Shown: positions 48,041-57,077, counted from the stretch's first letter. The stretch: 64,000 bases of DNA from Streptomyces cellulosae (GCF_000721105.1 NZ_JOEV01000021.1:124001-188000); one strand, 5' to 3'. Made by a program: numbers and translations. The notes: a model not told the origin generated them from the letters alone.

Positions 48041-50266
48041 TCAGCGGCACACCGCCAACGCGTCCAGCGCCACGGCGCCCTGCCCCTGCGGCAGCACCAT
48101 CAGCGGATTGATGTCGAGCTCCGCGAGGTCGTCCCCGAGTTCCAGGGCCATGCGCTGCACCCGCAGGACGACTTCGACCAGCGCGTCGAGATCCGCCGGG
48201 GGGCGCCCCCGGACCCCGTCGAGGAGGGCCCGCCCGCGCAGTTCGGCGCACATGTCCCGCGCCTGCTCCTCTCCGAAGGGCGGCACGCGTACGGCGGTGT
48301 CCCGCAGCACCTCGACGAGCACCCCGCCGAGCCCGACGGTCACGGTCGGCCCGAAGAGTTCGTCGTGGGTGAGGCCGACGACCATCTCCACACCCCGCTC
48401 GACCATCTGGCACACGAGGACGCCGTCCAGCGGGACGTCCTCGTAGCGGGCGATGTCGGTCAACTCCCGGTAGGCGTCCCGGACCTGGCTGGCCGAGGTC
48501 AGCCCGATCTTCACCAGCCCGAGCTCCGTCTTGTGGGCGATCCGCGCCCCGGACGCCTTCATCACCACGGGGTAGCCGACCAGCCCGGCCGCCCGCACGG
48601 CCGCCGCCGCGCTGCTCACCAACTGCTCACGCGGTACGCGAATGCCGTACGCCCGCAGCAGCTGCTTCGCCGCGTGCTCGCTCAGCTGCTGTCCTGGTCG
48701 CATCAGTGCCTGCGCCTTGCGGAAGGAGGGCGAGGGGGTGCGGGGCGCGGAGTCGAAGGGGGAGCGGTAGCCGCTGACGAAGCGGTGGTGGTCGAGGTGG
48801 GCGCGGACGGCGGTGATGCAGTTCGCGACCGTGCGGAAGGTGGCCACGCGGGAGGAGCCGAGCAGGACCTCGCGGTACGCCGGCTCGGTGCCGACCGGCG
48901 AGCCCCACACCACGCACACCAGCTTGTCCGTCCGCTCGGCCGCGTCCACCAGGTCCTGGACGAGCCTGTCGCTGAGCGGCGGGAAGGGCCCGGTGATCGG
49001 ACAGATCAGCACCCCGACCGCGGGGTCGTCGAGGATCGCGTCGATGATCTTTTGGCCGCGCCAGTCGCCGACCGGGTGGCCGCCGTTGTCGACGGGGTTG
49101 GCCACGCTCAGGTACTCGGGTATCCACTGGTGCAGTTCGGCCTGCTTGGCGTCCGACAGCCGCGGCAGGTTCAGGCCCGCCTCGGTGGCCAGGTCGGCGA
49201 AGTGCGCGCCTGTGCCGCCCGAGATCGAATAGACGACGACGCCCTCGGCGCGGGGGGGCCGGGCGCGGGCCAGTAGGGCGGCGGTGTCCTGGAGTTCGTC
49301 CAGGCCGTCGACGCGGATCACCCCGTACTGGCGCATCGCCGCGTCCACCACCGCGTCGGCGCCGGTCAGCTTGCCGGTGTGTGAGGCGGCCGTGCGGGCG
49401 CCGGTCTCGGTGCGGCCCACCTTGACCGCGACCACGGGCACCTTGCGGCGGGCGGCGCGGTCGGCGGCGAGCAGGAAGGAGCGGCCGTCCTTGAGTCCCT
49501 CGACGTAGCAGGCGATGGCGCCGACCTCGGGCCGCTCGGCGAAGTAGGAGAGGAAGTCCGAGGTCTCCAGGTCGGCCTCGTTGCCGGTGGGTGCCCAGTG
49601 GGACAGGCGGATGCCGAGTTCCTGGAGGGCGAAGACGGGACGGCCCTGGTGGCCGGACTGGGTGATGAGGGCGATGGCCGGACCGTCCAGGTCGTCCCGG
49701 AACTCCTCGAAGGCGTTGAGGTTGGTGTTGGGGCCGAGCAGTCGCATCCCCGACCGCTCGACGGCGGTGGCGAGCCGGGCCTGGGCGGCCGCGCCCTCCG
49801 CGCCCGTCTCGGCGAACCCGGAGGCGAAGACGACCGCGAACTTGACCTTGGCCTCGGCCAGTTCCTCGACCACGGGAAGAGGGTCGGCGACCAGCAGCAC
49901 GGCGAGGTCGACCTGCTCGGGCAGGTCGGCGACGGAGGGGGAGCAGGGGATGCCGAAGACGGACGGACGGGTGGGATGCACCGGGTGGAGCCGGGCTCCG
50001 ACCCGCTCGGACCAGGCGAGCAGTTGCCGGGTGATCCCGGTGTTCGGCCGGCCCTCGGCGTCCGAGGCGCCGATCACCGCCACCGACTCGGGCCGGAAGA
50101 AACGGTCCAGATCGGGGACGGCGGCGAAGAGCGTCCGGCCGCTGACGTCGAGATCGTCCACCTCGGCGGGCCGGCCGTGCACGGCGGGCCCGGGTTGCTC
50201 GCCGCACGCGATGACCCGGGCCCGGCGGGAGTCGGTGGTGAGGGTGCCGTGGGTTGATCCAAGCAT
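48041..50266 (-). CDS. NDP-forming acyl-CoA synthetase (acetate-CoA ligase family)
   Basis: 741 residues, single-chain alpha+beta form. N-terminal CoA-binding Rossmann domain (FFRPESVAVIGASDAEGRPN), flavodoxin-like CoA-ligase domain (SGFAETGAEGAAAQARL; LLGPNTNLNAFE; ITQSGHQGRPV), the phospho-His segment AASHTGKLTGADAVVDAA, and a C-terminal ATP-grasp domain (VVMKASGARIAHKTELGLVK). These enzymes interconvert acyl-CoA and acid with ADP/ATP and in catabolic clusters may recycle CoA. TTG 50296 gives 751 residues, but ATG 50266 with AGGAG upstream is likelier. Two operators (O5, O6) lie 35 and 59 bp before the ATG. Confidence 0.87.
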   Translation of the reverse strand: MLGSTHGTLTTDSRRARVIACGEQPGPAVHGRPAEVDDLDVSGRTLFAAVPDLDRFFRPESVAVIGASDAEGRPNTGITRQLLAWSERVGARLHPVHPTRPSVFGIPCSPSVADLPEQVDLAVLLVADPLPVVEELAEAKVKFAVVFASGFAETGAEGAAAQARLATAVERSGMRLLGPNTNLNAFEEFRDDLDGPAIALITQSGHQGRPVFALQELGIRLSHWAPTGNEADLETSDFLSYFAERPEVGAIACYVEGLKDGRSFLLAADRAARRKVPVVAVKVGRTETGARTAASHTGKLTGADAVVDAAMRQYGVIRVDGLDELQDTAALLARARPPRAEGVVVYSISGGTGAHFADLATEAGLNLPRLSDAKQAELHQWIPEYLSVANPVDNGGHPVGDWRGQKIIDAILDDPAVGVLICPITGPFPPLSDRLVQDLVDAAERTDKLVCVVWGSPVGTEPAYREVLLGSSRVATFRTVANCITAVRAHLDHHRFVSGYRSPFDSAPRTPSPSFRKAQALMRPGQQLSEHAAKQLLRAYGIRVPREQLVSSAAAAVRAAGLVGYPVVMKASGARIAHKTELGLVKIGLTSASQVRDAYRELTDIARYEDVPLDGVLVCQMVERGVEMVVGLTHDELFGPTVTVGLGGVLVEVLRDTAVRVPPFGEEQARDMCAELRGRALLDGVRGRPPADLDALVEVVLRVQRMALELGDDLAELDINPLMVLPQGQGAVALDALAVCR

Positions 50267-50300
50267 CTGGTCCGCCCGCTCCTGTGTGACTGCCAAGTAA

Positions 50301-50315
50301 CTGACGAACTGTCAG
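50301..50315. promoter_or_regulatory. Operator O5 (CTGACG-AAC-TGTCAG)
   Basis: One mismatch in the right arm (T for C). It is the promoter-proximal of two sites before the acyl-CoA synthetase operon; its centre is 24 bp from that of O6, slightly over two helical turns. Confidence 0.75.
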
Positions 50316-50324
50316 ATTACATAA

Positions 50325-50339
50325 CTGACGGGATGTCAG
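50325..50339. promoter_or_regulatory. Operator O6 (CTGACG-GGA-TGTCAG)
   Basis: One mismatch in the right arm. Second site of a tandem pair with O5. Both share flanking A/T outside the arms. Confidence 0.75.
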
Positions 50340-50397
50340 GAATGGGTCGTGCACACAAAGGTCGCGCACACGGAAAGGAACAGACCGAGGGCTCGGC

Positions 50398-51912
50398 CTA
50401 CAGCGCCGCCAGCACCTCCTTCGCCACCCGCTCGCCCGACCGCACCGCGCCGTCCATGAAGCCCATCCAGTAGGTGGACGTCTCGGTCCCGGCCCAGTGG
50501 ATGCCGCCGACGGGCCTGCGCAGGGCGGGGCCGTACTGGGTCAGCACGCCGGGCGCGGCGATGGAGACGGGGCCACCGCGGGTGTAGGCCTCGTTGTTCC
50601 AGCGTTGCAGGACGAAGGAGGAAGGGGAGGCCGCTTTCTCGCCGAAGTACGTCACGTAGTCCTTCAGCACGGCCGCCCTGACCTCCGCCTCGCTCGCCGC
50701 GTCCAGCGCCCGCATCTCGTCGGCCTCGATGAAGCCCATCAAGGCGCCGTACGAGGCGTCGGGCGGGGAGTTGTCGAAGGTGGAACTGACCACGCCGGTG
50801 TCGCTGACGACTTGGCCGTTGAGTCCGTCGGCACGCCAGAAGGGAGTGTCGTAGACCGCGATCGCCTTGCCGACCGAGGCCATCGGCAGGCGCTGGGCGA
50901 GCTGGTCGCGGGCGGCGGGCAGCAGGGGGTCGTAGGAGATACGGGCCGCGAGGGGCGGGGGTACGGCGACGACGACCTTCTTGGCGGTGACCGTGACGCC
51001 GTCGGCCGTCACGACGTACTGGCCGCCGGACTGGCTGATCGTGCGCACCGGGGCGTTCAGCACCACCCGGTCGCCGAGTGTGGCGGCCAGTTTGATCGGC
51101 ACCTGCTGGGAGCCGCCGACGAAGCGCAGTTCCTGGGCCCCGTTCGCGGTCTCGGTGAGACGTTCCAGGGTGCCGGCGTTCGACTGGTTGCCGGCGGCGG
51201 CGATGTAGAAGAGGACGAACAGGAGGGAGAGCTCACGGGGTTCGGCCGAGAAGATCGACGTACAGGCCACGTCGAGGAGGAACTTGGCGGACGGAATGAC
51301 GGCGTTGGCGCGCAGCCAGGTCTCGAAGGTCTGCCGGTCCCACTCCTCGGCTTTCGCGGCGCTCCAGGGCGCGTCCACCGGGACCTGCTTGGCCATGTCG
51401 TCGAGGGAGGCCTGCACGATCGCCGCGTTGGCGAGGCCGGCCGCGTCGATCGGGGGGACCGAGCCGAGCAGGCCGTCGGTGGCGTACGGGGTTTTCTTGC
51501 CGTCCTTGTAGAGGAGGTTCTTGCCGGTGTTGTAGGTCGGGAAGGTCGCCACGCCGAGGGAGTCGGCGAGTGCCTTGATGCGGTCCTGGGTGGGGCCGAT
51601 GAACTCGCCGCCGCCCTCGGTGACCCCGCCGCCCGCCAGGCGCAGGTTCACCACCCGGCCGCCGACGCGGTCGCGGGCCTCCAGGACGACGACCGTCTTC
51701 CCGGCGGCGACCAGGTCGCGGGCCGCCGTGAGTCCGGCGAGACCGCCGCCGACGATGGCGACGTCCACGGTCCGGGTGGCCGCGGCGGCCGTACCGGCGG
51801 CGGTGGTGGTGAGGGTGAGCGCCCCGGCCGCGGCGGCCGTACCGCCCAGCAGCGTGCGGCGGGAGAGCCGGGAGTGCTGGGAGTGCTGGGAGTGCTGTCT
51901 TTCACGTGCCAC
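50398..51912 (-). CDS. Secreted flavin monoamine-oxidase-type oxidase
   Basis: 504 residues. A twin-arginine signal peptide (RLSRRTLLGGTAAAAGALTL, followed by an AAAA cleavage region) precedes an FAD-dependent amine oxidase domain. This has the dinucleotide fold VDVAIVGGGLAGLTAARDL, EARDRVGGRV, and the C-terminal GGIHWAGTETSTYWMGFMDG that binds FAD. It should be exported folded with FAD and deaminate amines outside the membrane. GTG 51912 is preferred because GGAGG lies 6 bp before it; ATG 51918 overlaps that sequence. No operator-type site is nearby, so it is likely independent of the regulon. Confidence 0.88.
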   Translation of the reverse strand: MARERQHSQHSQHSRLSRRTLLGGTAAAAGALTLTTTAAGTAAAATRTVDVAIVGGGLAGLTAARDLVAAGKTVVVLEARDRVGGRVVNLRLAGGGVTEGGGEFIGPTQDRIKALADSLGVATFPTYNTGKNLLYKDGKKTPYATDGLLGSVPPIDAAGLANAAIVQASLDDMAKQVPVDAPWSAAKAEEWDRQTFETWLRANAVIPSAKFLLDVACTSIFSAEPRELSLLFVLFYIAAAGNQSNAGTLERLTETANGAQELRFVGGSQQVPIKLAATLGDRVVLNAPVRTISQSGGQYVVTADGVTVTAKKVVVAVPPPLAARISYDPLLPAARDQLAQRLPMASVGKAIAVYDTPFWRADGLNGQVVSDTGVVSSTFDNSPPDASYGALMGFIEADEMRALDAASEAEVRAAVLKDYVTYFGEKAASPSSFVLQRWNNEAYTRGGPVSIAAPGVLTQYGPALRRPVGGIHWAGTETSTYWMGFMDGAVRSGERVAKEVLAAL

Positions 51913-52075
51913 GTGCATCCTCCGTCGTAGCGAGAGGTGGGTGGAGCTGGAAAGTGAACAGTGCTCACATTCTGGCCCCGCGCGACGGTCTCGTACAGCT
52001 CTTCGGCCACATCTGACCCACAAGTAACAAGAGGAGTACGGAGGAGAGTTGAGGATTCCTACGTCCGAGGAGGCG

Positions 52076-53299
52076 TCAGCCGGGGAGGCGGGAGGCCTGG
52101 CGGGTCGGGTCCTTGGCGATGGCCTTCGCGATCTTCCCGGCGTCGATGGCCAGTTCGCGGAAGGTGCCGCTGATGGGGGTGACGAAGCCGGTGAAGTAGA
52201 GGCCGGGCGCGTTCCGCGGGGTCCGGGCGCCGTTGACGACCGGGTTGCCGTCCGGGTCGAGGACGTCGAGGTGGCCGACGAGGTCATCGAGGGCTCGGGT
52301 GTAGCCGGTGGCGGCGATGACGGCGTCCGGGGAGAGGAAACTGCCGTCGGCGAGGGACACCTTGCCGTCCTCGAAGCCCTCTACTGCGGCCACGACCTCG
52401 ACGCTGCCCTTGCGCACGGCGTCGATGAGGCCGACGTCCTGGACCGGGATCGCGCCCTGCCTGACCCGGCTGTAGAGGCCGGTGTCGGGACGGGGCAGGC
52501 CCTGCGCGGAGAGGTCCGGCACGCTGAGCTTGGCGAGCGGGACGGCGAGCCGGTCGACGAGCGGTACCGGCAGCCGTCGTACGAGGATGCCCGTCTGCTG
52601 GGCGGACCACCCGGCCGTGGAGCGTCGGGTGATGTGCGGGACGGTGCGCACCGACAGCCGTACCCGCGAGGCGCCGCCCTCCACCAGGTCGACGGCGATC
52701 TCGGCGCCGGTGTTGCCGACGCCGACGACCAGGACGTCACGGCCGGCGAAGGGTTTCGCGTTGCGGTAGTCGCCGGCGTGCAGGAACTCGCCGGTGTAGG
52801 CGTCGCGGCCGGGCCAGTCGGGCACGCGGGGCGTGTGGTTGTAGCCGGTGGCGACCACCACCGCCGCGCCGGTCAGTTCACGGCCGCCGGTGGCGTGCAG
52901 CAGCCAGCCGCTGCCGTCGGCGGTGCGCTCGACGCGGGAGACCTCCACGCCGGTGACGATCTCCAGCTCGTGGTGCTCGGCGTACTTCTCCAGGTAGCGC
53001 ACCACGTCGTCGCGGGCTACCCAGCGCCCGAACTTGCGTGGCATGGCCAGCCCCGGCAGGGCCGAGAGCCGGCGGGTGGTGTGCAGGTGCAGCCGTTCGT
53101 AGTGGCGCCGCCACGACTCCCCGACGCGGTCGGATCTCTCCAGCACCACGGCACGCAGACCCTGGGCACGCAGGGCGTACGCGGTGGCCAGTCCGCCGGG
53201 GCCGCCGCCGATGACGTACACGGGGCGTTCGGCGGGGTGCGACGCGGGGTGCGTCGGCTCCGCGGGGTTCGCGGACGCTGTCGAGTCGGAGTCGGCCAT
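52076..53299 (-). CDS. Flavin-containing monooxygenase / FAD-NAD(P)-dependent oxidoreductase
   Basis: 407 residues with two dinucleotide-binding folds: FAD at VYVIGGGPGGLATAYAL (residue ~27) and NADPH at VLVVGVGNTGAEIAVDL (residue ~185), then VIAATGYTRALDD near 325. The linking WPGRDAYTGEFLHAGDYRN contains the FMO-like F-x-G-x3-H-x3-Y/W pattern (GEFLHAGDY). It fits the group of YUCCA/FMO-like enzymes that oxygenate amines, sulfides or ketones. It is downstream of the amine oxidase on the same strand in the order FMO to oxidase with 160 bp between, so they could be transcribed together. Not linked to an O-type operator. Confidence 0.87.
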   Translation of the reverse strand: MADSDSTASANPAEPTHPASHPAERPVYVIGGGPGGLATAYALRAQGLRAVVLERSDRVGESWRRHYERLHLHTTRRLSALPGLAMPRKFGRWVARDDVVRYLEKYAEHHELEIVTGVEVSRVERTADGSGWLLHATGGRELTGAAVVVATGYNHTPRVPDWPGRDAYTGEFLHAGDYRNAKPFAGRDVLVVGVGNTGAEIAVDLVEGGASRVRLSVRTVPHITRRSTAGWSAQQTGILVRRLPVPLVDRLAVPLAKLSVPDLSAQGLPRPDTGLYSRVRQGAIPVQDVGLIDAVRKGSVEVVAAVEGFEDGKVSLADGSFLSPDAVIAATGYTRALDDLVGHLDVLDPDGNPVVNGARTPRNAPGLYFTGFVTPISGTFRELAIDAGKIAKAIAKDPTRQASRLPG

Positions 53300-53536
53300 G
53301 TGCGCGAGCGTAATCCCGGGCGCCGTTGATGGGTCTCGGTCAAGACCGGAATTGGTTGCGGATTGATCACGCCTGTAGGAGGGGTGGGTGGGGCTCGTGG
53401 CGTAGGGCGCCTGGTTGTGTGCGGAGGGAGGAGAGGGGGGCGTGCGGTCGGCTTTCGGAGAGGCCGCCGTCGGTGCCGCCTGGCGGCCGGCCCCTGATCG
53501 GCCTCTCGCGGCCGTGGGGTTCCCGGGAATGGCCAT

Positions 53537-53551
53537 CTGACGTACCGTCAG
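53537..53551. promoter_or_regulatory. Operator O7 (CTGACG-TAC-CGTCAG)
   Basis: Perfect 6+6 palindrome, 13 bp upstream of ATG 53565. Immediately followed by the Shine-Dalgarno GGAGG (53558-53562), so a bound protein would also cover the translation start region or transcription start. Confidence 0.8.
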
Positions 53552-53564
53552 ATTCGTGGAGGCG

Positions 53565-54023
53565 ATGGATGCGATGGACACGATCTGGCTCACCGGGGCG
53601 CAGTGGCTGGCCGTGCTGCGCATAGGACTCGGGCTGTGGTGGCTGGAGAGCTGGCGGCACAAGGACAAGAAGACGTGGTTCGAGGGCGGCGGGATCACCT
53701 GGGCGGCCGACATCGCCGCCAAGCACAAGTGGACCGCCGTACGCAGCGGCTTCGACGTGGTCGTCGCGCCGCGCCCGCGGACGATGGCGTACGTCGTCGC
53801 GTACGCCGAACTCGCCCTCGGCCTCGGGTTGATCCTCGGCTTCCTGACCCCGGTCGCGCTCGTCGGCGGACTGCTGCTCAACGTCCTCTACTTCACCCTC
53901 ATGATCCACGACTGGGCCGAGCAGGGGCAGAACTCGATGATGGCCCTCATCTCCGTGGCGGCCCTGTTCGGGATGTCGTGGCAGGACTGGTCGGTGGACG
54001 GCGCGCTGGGGCTCTTCCAGTGA
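53565..54023 (+). CDS. DoxX/DoxD-type membrane protein
   Basis: About 152 residues with four predicted helices: LAVLRIGLGLWWLES near the start, then VVAYAELALGLGLILGFL, VALVGGLLLNVLYFTLMI, and MMALISVAALFGM near the end. DoxX-like proteins are small quinone-linked or structural membrane proteins; in actinobacterial catabolic clusters their role is undetermined. Starts at ATG 53565 or 53574 are both possible because GGAGG lies 2 bp and 11 bp before them. It shares 4 bp with the DUF35 gene downstream, and operator O7 covers the promoter. Confidence 0.8.
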   Translation: MDAMDTIWLTGAQWLAVLRIGLGLWWLESWRHKDKKTWFEGGGITWAADIAAKHKWTAVRSGFDVVVAPRPRTMAYVVAYAELALGLGLILGFLTPVALVGGLLLNVLYFTLMIHDWAEQGQNSMMALISVAALFGMSWQDWSVDGALGLFQ

Positions 54024-54766
54024 GCGCCCCGGGCGTGCCTGTGCGCTACGACGTTCCCGAACCGGATGCCTTCACCCGCACCTACTGGAACGCCGCCGCG
54101 CAGGGCCGGCTGCTGCTCAGGCGGTGCGGGGCGTGCGGGCGGGCCCATCACTACCCGCGCGAGTTCTGTCCCCACTGCTGGAGCGAAAACGTCACCTGGG
54201 AGGCGGCGAGCGGCCGGGCCACGCTCTACACCTGGTCCGTCGTCCACCGCAACGACCTGCCGCCCTTCGGCGGACGCACCCCGTACGTCGCCGCCGTGGT
54301 CGACCTCGCCGAGGGGCCGCGGATGATGACGGAGATCGTGGAGTGCGCGCAGGAGGAACTGCGGGCCGGGATGGAGCTGGAGGCCGCGTTTCGCGGTGGG
54401 GTGGATGCGGTGCTTGGGGCGGCCGAGTCGGTTGGGGCGGTCGAGTCGGTCGAGTCGATGGGGACCTCTGGGACCGGAATGGCCGCCGTCGACGCGAAGG
54501 CCCCGCAGCGCCGGGGCGCATCCCCCGACGCGACGGCCCCGCAGCCCGGGGGCGCATCCCCCGACGCGACGGCCCCGCAGCCCCGGGGCGCATCCCCCGA
54601 AGCCACAGCCATACAGCCCGGAACCGCTGTTCCCGACCTCACCTCGGCCCCACAGCCCCCCAGCCCCGGAGCCGCCGCCCCCGGCACGACGTCCTTGCAG
54701 CTCGCGGGCGCCTCCCGGGACGGCGCTCCCGTCGTCCCCGTATTCCGGCCGCGTCGGGGGCGGTGA
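54020..54766 (+). CDS. DUF35 zinc-ribbon/OB-fold protein with a repeat insertion
   Basis: 248 residues, whereas the family is usually 130-150. The zinc ribbon is intact (LRRCGACGRAHHYPREFCPHC, quoted in part as CGACGRAHHYPREFCPHC; two CxxC pairs), and the OB-fold runs to EAAFRG near residue 120. The last OB strand, VVPVFRPRRG, occurs only at the very C-terminus. Between them lie about 110 residues of Ala/Pro/Gly/Ser low complexity encoded by 36-bp repeats. DUF35 proteins partner thiolase-fold enzymes such as Ltp2, for which they are needed for activity. GTG 54020 overlaps the DoxX stop. Confidence 0.85.
   Translation: MSAPGVPVRYDVPEPDAFTRTYWNAAAQGRLLLRRCGACGRAHHYPREFCPHCWSENVTWEAASGRATLYTWSVVHRNDLPPFGGRTPYVAAVVDLAEGPRMMTEIVECAQEELRAGMELEAAFRGGVDAVLGAAESVGAVESVESMGTSGTGMAAVDAKAPQRRGASPDATAPQPGGASPDATAPQPRGASPEATAIQPGTAVPDLTSAPQPPSPGAAAPGTTSLQLAGASRDGAPVVPVFRPRRGR
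54491..54598 (+). repeat. 36-bp in-frame tandem repeat in the DUF35 gene
   Basis: Three units start at 54491, 54527 and 54563, the second and third differing at one base, and a decayed fourth follows. Each codes for the 12 residues DATAPQPRGASP or a close variant. The surrounding 54400-54740 is also low complexity. Confidence 0.92.
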
Positions 54767-55404
54767 GCCGGTTGAATGGGCTGATGGCCCACGTCGACGA
54801 TCAGCACCGTGCCCATCCGGTTCCGTACCCGTCCCCCTTTCCCGAACTGCTCGGTCATGGACTGCGTCTGCGTCCCTGGAACGCGGAGTCCGAGGCCGAC
54901 GTGGCGGCATGGTTGCGCGGGTGCACCGACCCCGAGTTCCGGCGCTGGAACACGCCGATCAGGCCGGTCACCGACACCGACAGCGCACGGGAGTCGCTGC
55001 GCTCCAAGGCCGCGCAGGCGGCCGACGGCAGCTCGGCGTCGTACTGCGTGACGGACGCCGACACCGGTACGGTCCTCGGCCACATCGGCGTCAACGCCAT
55101 CCACCCCGACCTGCGCTCCGCCCGCGTCGGCTACTGGGTGCTTCCCGAGGCGCGCGGCCGCCGGGTCGCCACCCGTGCCCTGGCCCTCGCCGCCCACTGG
55201 GCCCACACCGAGCTGGGCATGCACCGCCTGGAACTCGACCACGCCCTCGGTCACGACGCCTCCTGCCGTGTCGCCGAGCGGTGCGGCTTCCGGTTCGAGG
55301 GAATCCTGCGGGGCGCGATCTTCGAGGCGGGCCGCCACGACGCCTTCCGTGACGTGCATCTGCACGCGCGCCTCGCGACGGACCCGGAGCCGGACCTCGG
55401 CTAG
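54763..55404 (+). CDS. GNAT acetyltransferase, RimJ/RimL-like
   Basis: 206-213 residues, full GNAT fold: LRLRPWNAESEADVAAWL at the N-terminus, GHIGVNAIHPDLRSARVGYW in the middle, LPEARGRRVATRALALAAHW with the acetyl-CoA pyrophosphate loop (xRGxxxA variant), and CGFRFEGILRGAIFEAGR at the C-terminus, typical of RimJ/RimL N-terminal acetyltransferases. GTG 54763 overlaps the DUF35 stop (GTGA) and gives the most economical start; ATG 54784 is the alternative. It is thus the last gene of the DoxX operon by position, though the function seems unrelated to catabolism. Confidence 0.85.
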   Translation: MSRLNGLMAHVDDQHRAHPVPYPSPFPELLGHGLRLRPWNAESEADVAAWLRGCTDPEFRRWNTPIRPVTDTDSARESLRSKAAQAADGSSASYCVTDADTGTVLGHIGVNAIHPDLRSARVGYWVLPEARGRRVATRALALAAHWAHTELGMHRLELDHALGHDASCRVAERCGFRFEGILRGAIFEAGRHDAFRDVHLHARLATDPEPDLG

Positions 55405-55465
55405 CCACCACGCGGCACCCGGGAAAATCAGGGGCGTTGCCCGCCACCGCACGTGACCATGAGGC

Positions 55466-56353
55466 ATGCGCCCCGATCACTGGCACCGCACCGAAGACCT
55501 CGGCCGCTTCCTCGACCGCGCCGGGAACTTCCTGCGCTCGCGACCGGCCCTGCACACCGTCCCCCTGACGGTGACCGAGACGCTCCGCACCCGTGGACCG
55601 CACGCGTACGGCGACCTGCCGCCCGTCTACGGGACGCTGGAGCGGGACGGCGCCGTGCGCGCGGCCTACTTCCAGACGCCGCCCCACCCGCTGAACCTCA
55701 CCGCCCTGACCGCCGGGGAAGCCGATTCCCTCGCCGCTCACCTGGAGGGTCACCGCCGACTTGTTTCCGGCGTCGTGGCGGACAGCGCCACTGCCACTGC
55801 CTTCGTCGCCGCCTGGCAGGCCCGCACCGGCGCCACGGCCACCCTCCACCAGCGCCAACGCCTCTACCGACTCGGCACCTTGAGTGTCCCGCAGCCCGTA
55901 CCGGAGGGCCGGGCGCGCGTCGCCGACGAGTCCGACCGGCCTCAACTGGTCAAGTGGTACGGCGAGTTCACCGAGACCGTCGGTGGTCATCCGACCCGCG
56001 AGGCGGGTTCCTGGGCCGACGCCCGTATCGCCTACGGCGGCGTCACCTTCTGGGAGGCCCCGGACGGCACCCCCGTCGCCATGGCCGGGGTGACCCCGCA
56101 GATCGCCGACCAGGTCCGGGTCGCTCCCGTCTACACCCCCGCCCACCTGCGCGGCCGGGGCTACGCCGGTGCCGTGACCGCCGAGGTCAGCCGGGCGGCG
56201 CGGGACGCGGGCGCGGGCGAGGTGCTCCTCTTCACCGACCTGGCGAACCCGACCAGCAACAGGCTGTACCAGCGCATCGGCTACCGGCCCGTCACCGACT
56301 TCGCGGTGTACGACTTCTCGGACGGCTCCTCACCGGACCACACCGCGCGATAG
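55466..56353 (+). CDS. GNAT acetyltransferase of the two-domain type
   Basis: 295 residues. The C-terminal half is a complete GNAT domain (VAPVYTPAHLRGRGYAGAVT with the RGxGYA acetyl-CoA loop near residue 230; LFTDLANPTSNRLYQRIGYR near 265). The N-terminal half is a degenerate GNAT-like domain without a cofactor loop, common in Streptomyces. Substrate is not predictable. It follows the previous acetyltransferase by 61 bp on the same strand. The good codon bias and conventional C-terminus argue it is functional. Confidence 0.85.
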   Translation: MRPDHWHRTEDLGRFLDRAGNFLRSRPALHTVPLTVTETLRTRGPHAYGDLPPVYGTLERDGAVRAAYFQTPPHPLNLTALTAGEADSLAAHLEGHRRLVSGVVADSATATAFVAAWQARTGATATLHQRQRLYRLGTLSVPQPVPEGRARVADESDRPQLVKWYGEFTETVGGHPTREAGSWADARIAYGGVTFWEAPDGTPVAMAGVTPQIADQVRVAPVYTPAHLRGRGYAGAVTAEVSRAARDAGAGEVLLFTDLANPTSNRLYQRIGYRPVTDFAVYDFSDGSSPDHTAR

Positions 56354-56399
56354 CGGCCGGTGCGGGTGCCTGTACCGGTACCCGCACCGATGCCCGTCC

Positions 56400-57077
56400 T
56401 CAGGGCCACAGCAGCCCCTTGTCCCAGCCCCTGCCCACGCCGCCCCCTCCCCGCCGGTACACCAGCCGCACATGCCGCCGCCGCTCGTCGCCCTGGAAGA
56501 ACTCCACCTCCTGCGGGCACACGCGGTACAGCGTCCAGGTCGGCACCGGAGCCTCCGGTTCGCGCCGCGCCCGCTCCCACGCGGCCTGCGAGGTGCGCGC
56601 CAATGCGTCGAGGGAGCTGAGGTCCTCGCTCTGCCGGCCGGTGAGGGCGGCAGCCAGCGCGCCCGTGGAGCGGGCGTGCAGATCCGCTCGGCCCGCCTCG
56701 GAGGGCGCGGCGGTGACCGGGCCCCGGACCCGTACCTGACGGCCCAGGACGGGCCAGTAGAAGCCGAGGGCGGCGTACGGGCGGGTCGCCAGGTGTGCGC
56801 CCTTGCGGCTGGTCGCGTGGGTCGCGAAGGACCAGCCGTCGGCGTCGGCGCCGTGCAGCATGACGATCCGTACGTCCGGTCGGCCCTCCTCGTCGGCCGT
56901 GGCGAGGGACATGGTGTGCGGCTCACGCTGCCCCGCCGCCACGGCCTCGGCGAACCAGGCGGTGAAGAGGGGGAGGGGGTCGCCCGGAGCGGTGTCCGGG
57001 TCGAAGGACGGCAGCGTGGTCACCTCCGGGTCCCACACCCGCAGCGACCTCAGCAATTCGTGAAGATCCGTTCCCAT
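56400..57077 (-). CDS. PdxH-like FMN-binding oxidase (paralogue)
   Basis: 225 residues of the pyridoxamine-phosphate-oxidase family: EPHTMSLATADEEGRPDVRI near residue 52, LGFYWPVLGRQVRVRGPV near 105, and RTSQAAWERAR in place of the substrate loop. It lacks the C-terminal FMN/PLP-binding WQGxxxRLHDR of true PdxH (here FFQGDERRRHVRLVY), so it likely has another flavin-dependent role. True PdxH is at 10581. It starts at ATG 57077, 26 bp upstream of the next PPOX gene's stop, so two related split-barrel genes stand in tandem. Confidence 0.82.
   Translation of the reverse strand: MGTDLHELLRSLRVWDPEVTTLPSFDPDTAPGDPLPLFTAWFAEAVAAGQREPHTMSLATADEEGRPDVRIVMLHGADADGWSFATHATSRKGAHLATRPYAALGFYWPVLGRQVRVRGPVTAAPSEAGRADLHARSTGALAAALTGRQSEDLSSLDALARTSQAAWERARREPEAPVPTWTLYRVCPQEVEFFQGDERRRHVRLVYRRGGGGVGRGWDKGLLWP

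Noticed and set aside
48627..50369. Long minus-strand frame overlapping the acyl-CoA synthetase
   Set aside because: The translated product is Arg/Pro-rich shadow sequence; the true gene in the other frame has full domain matches.
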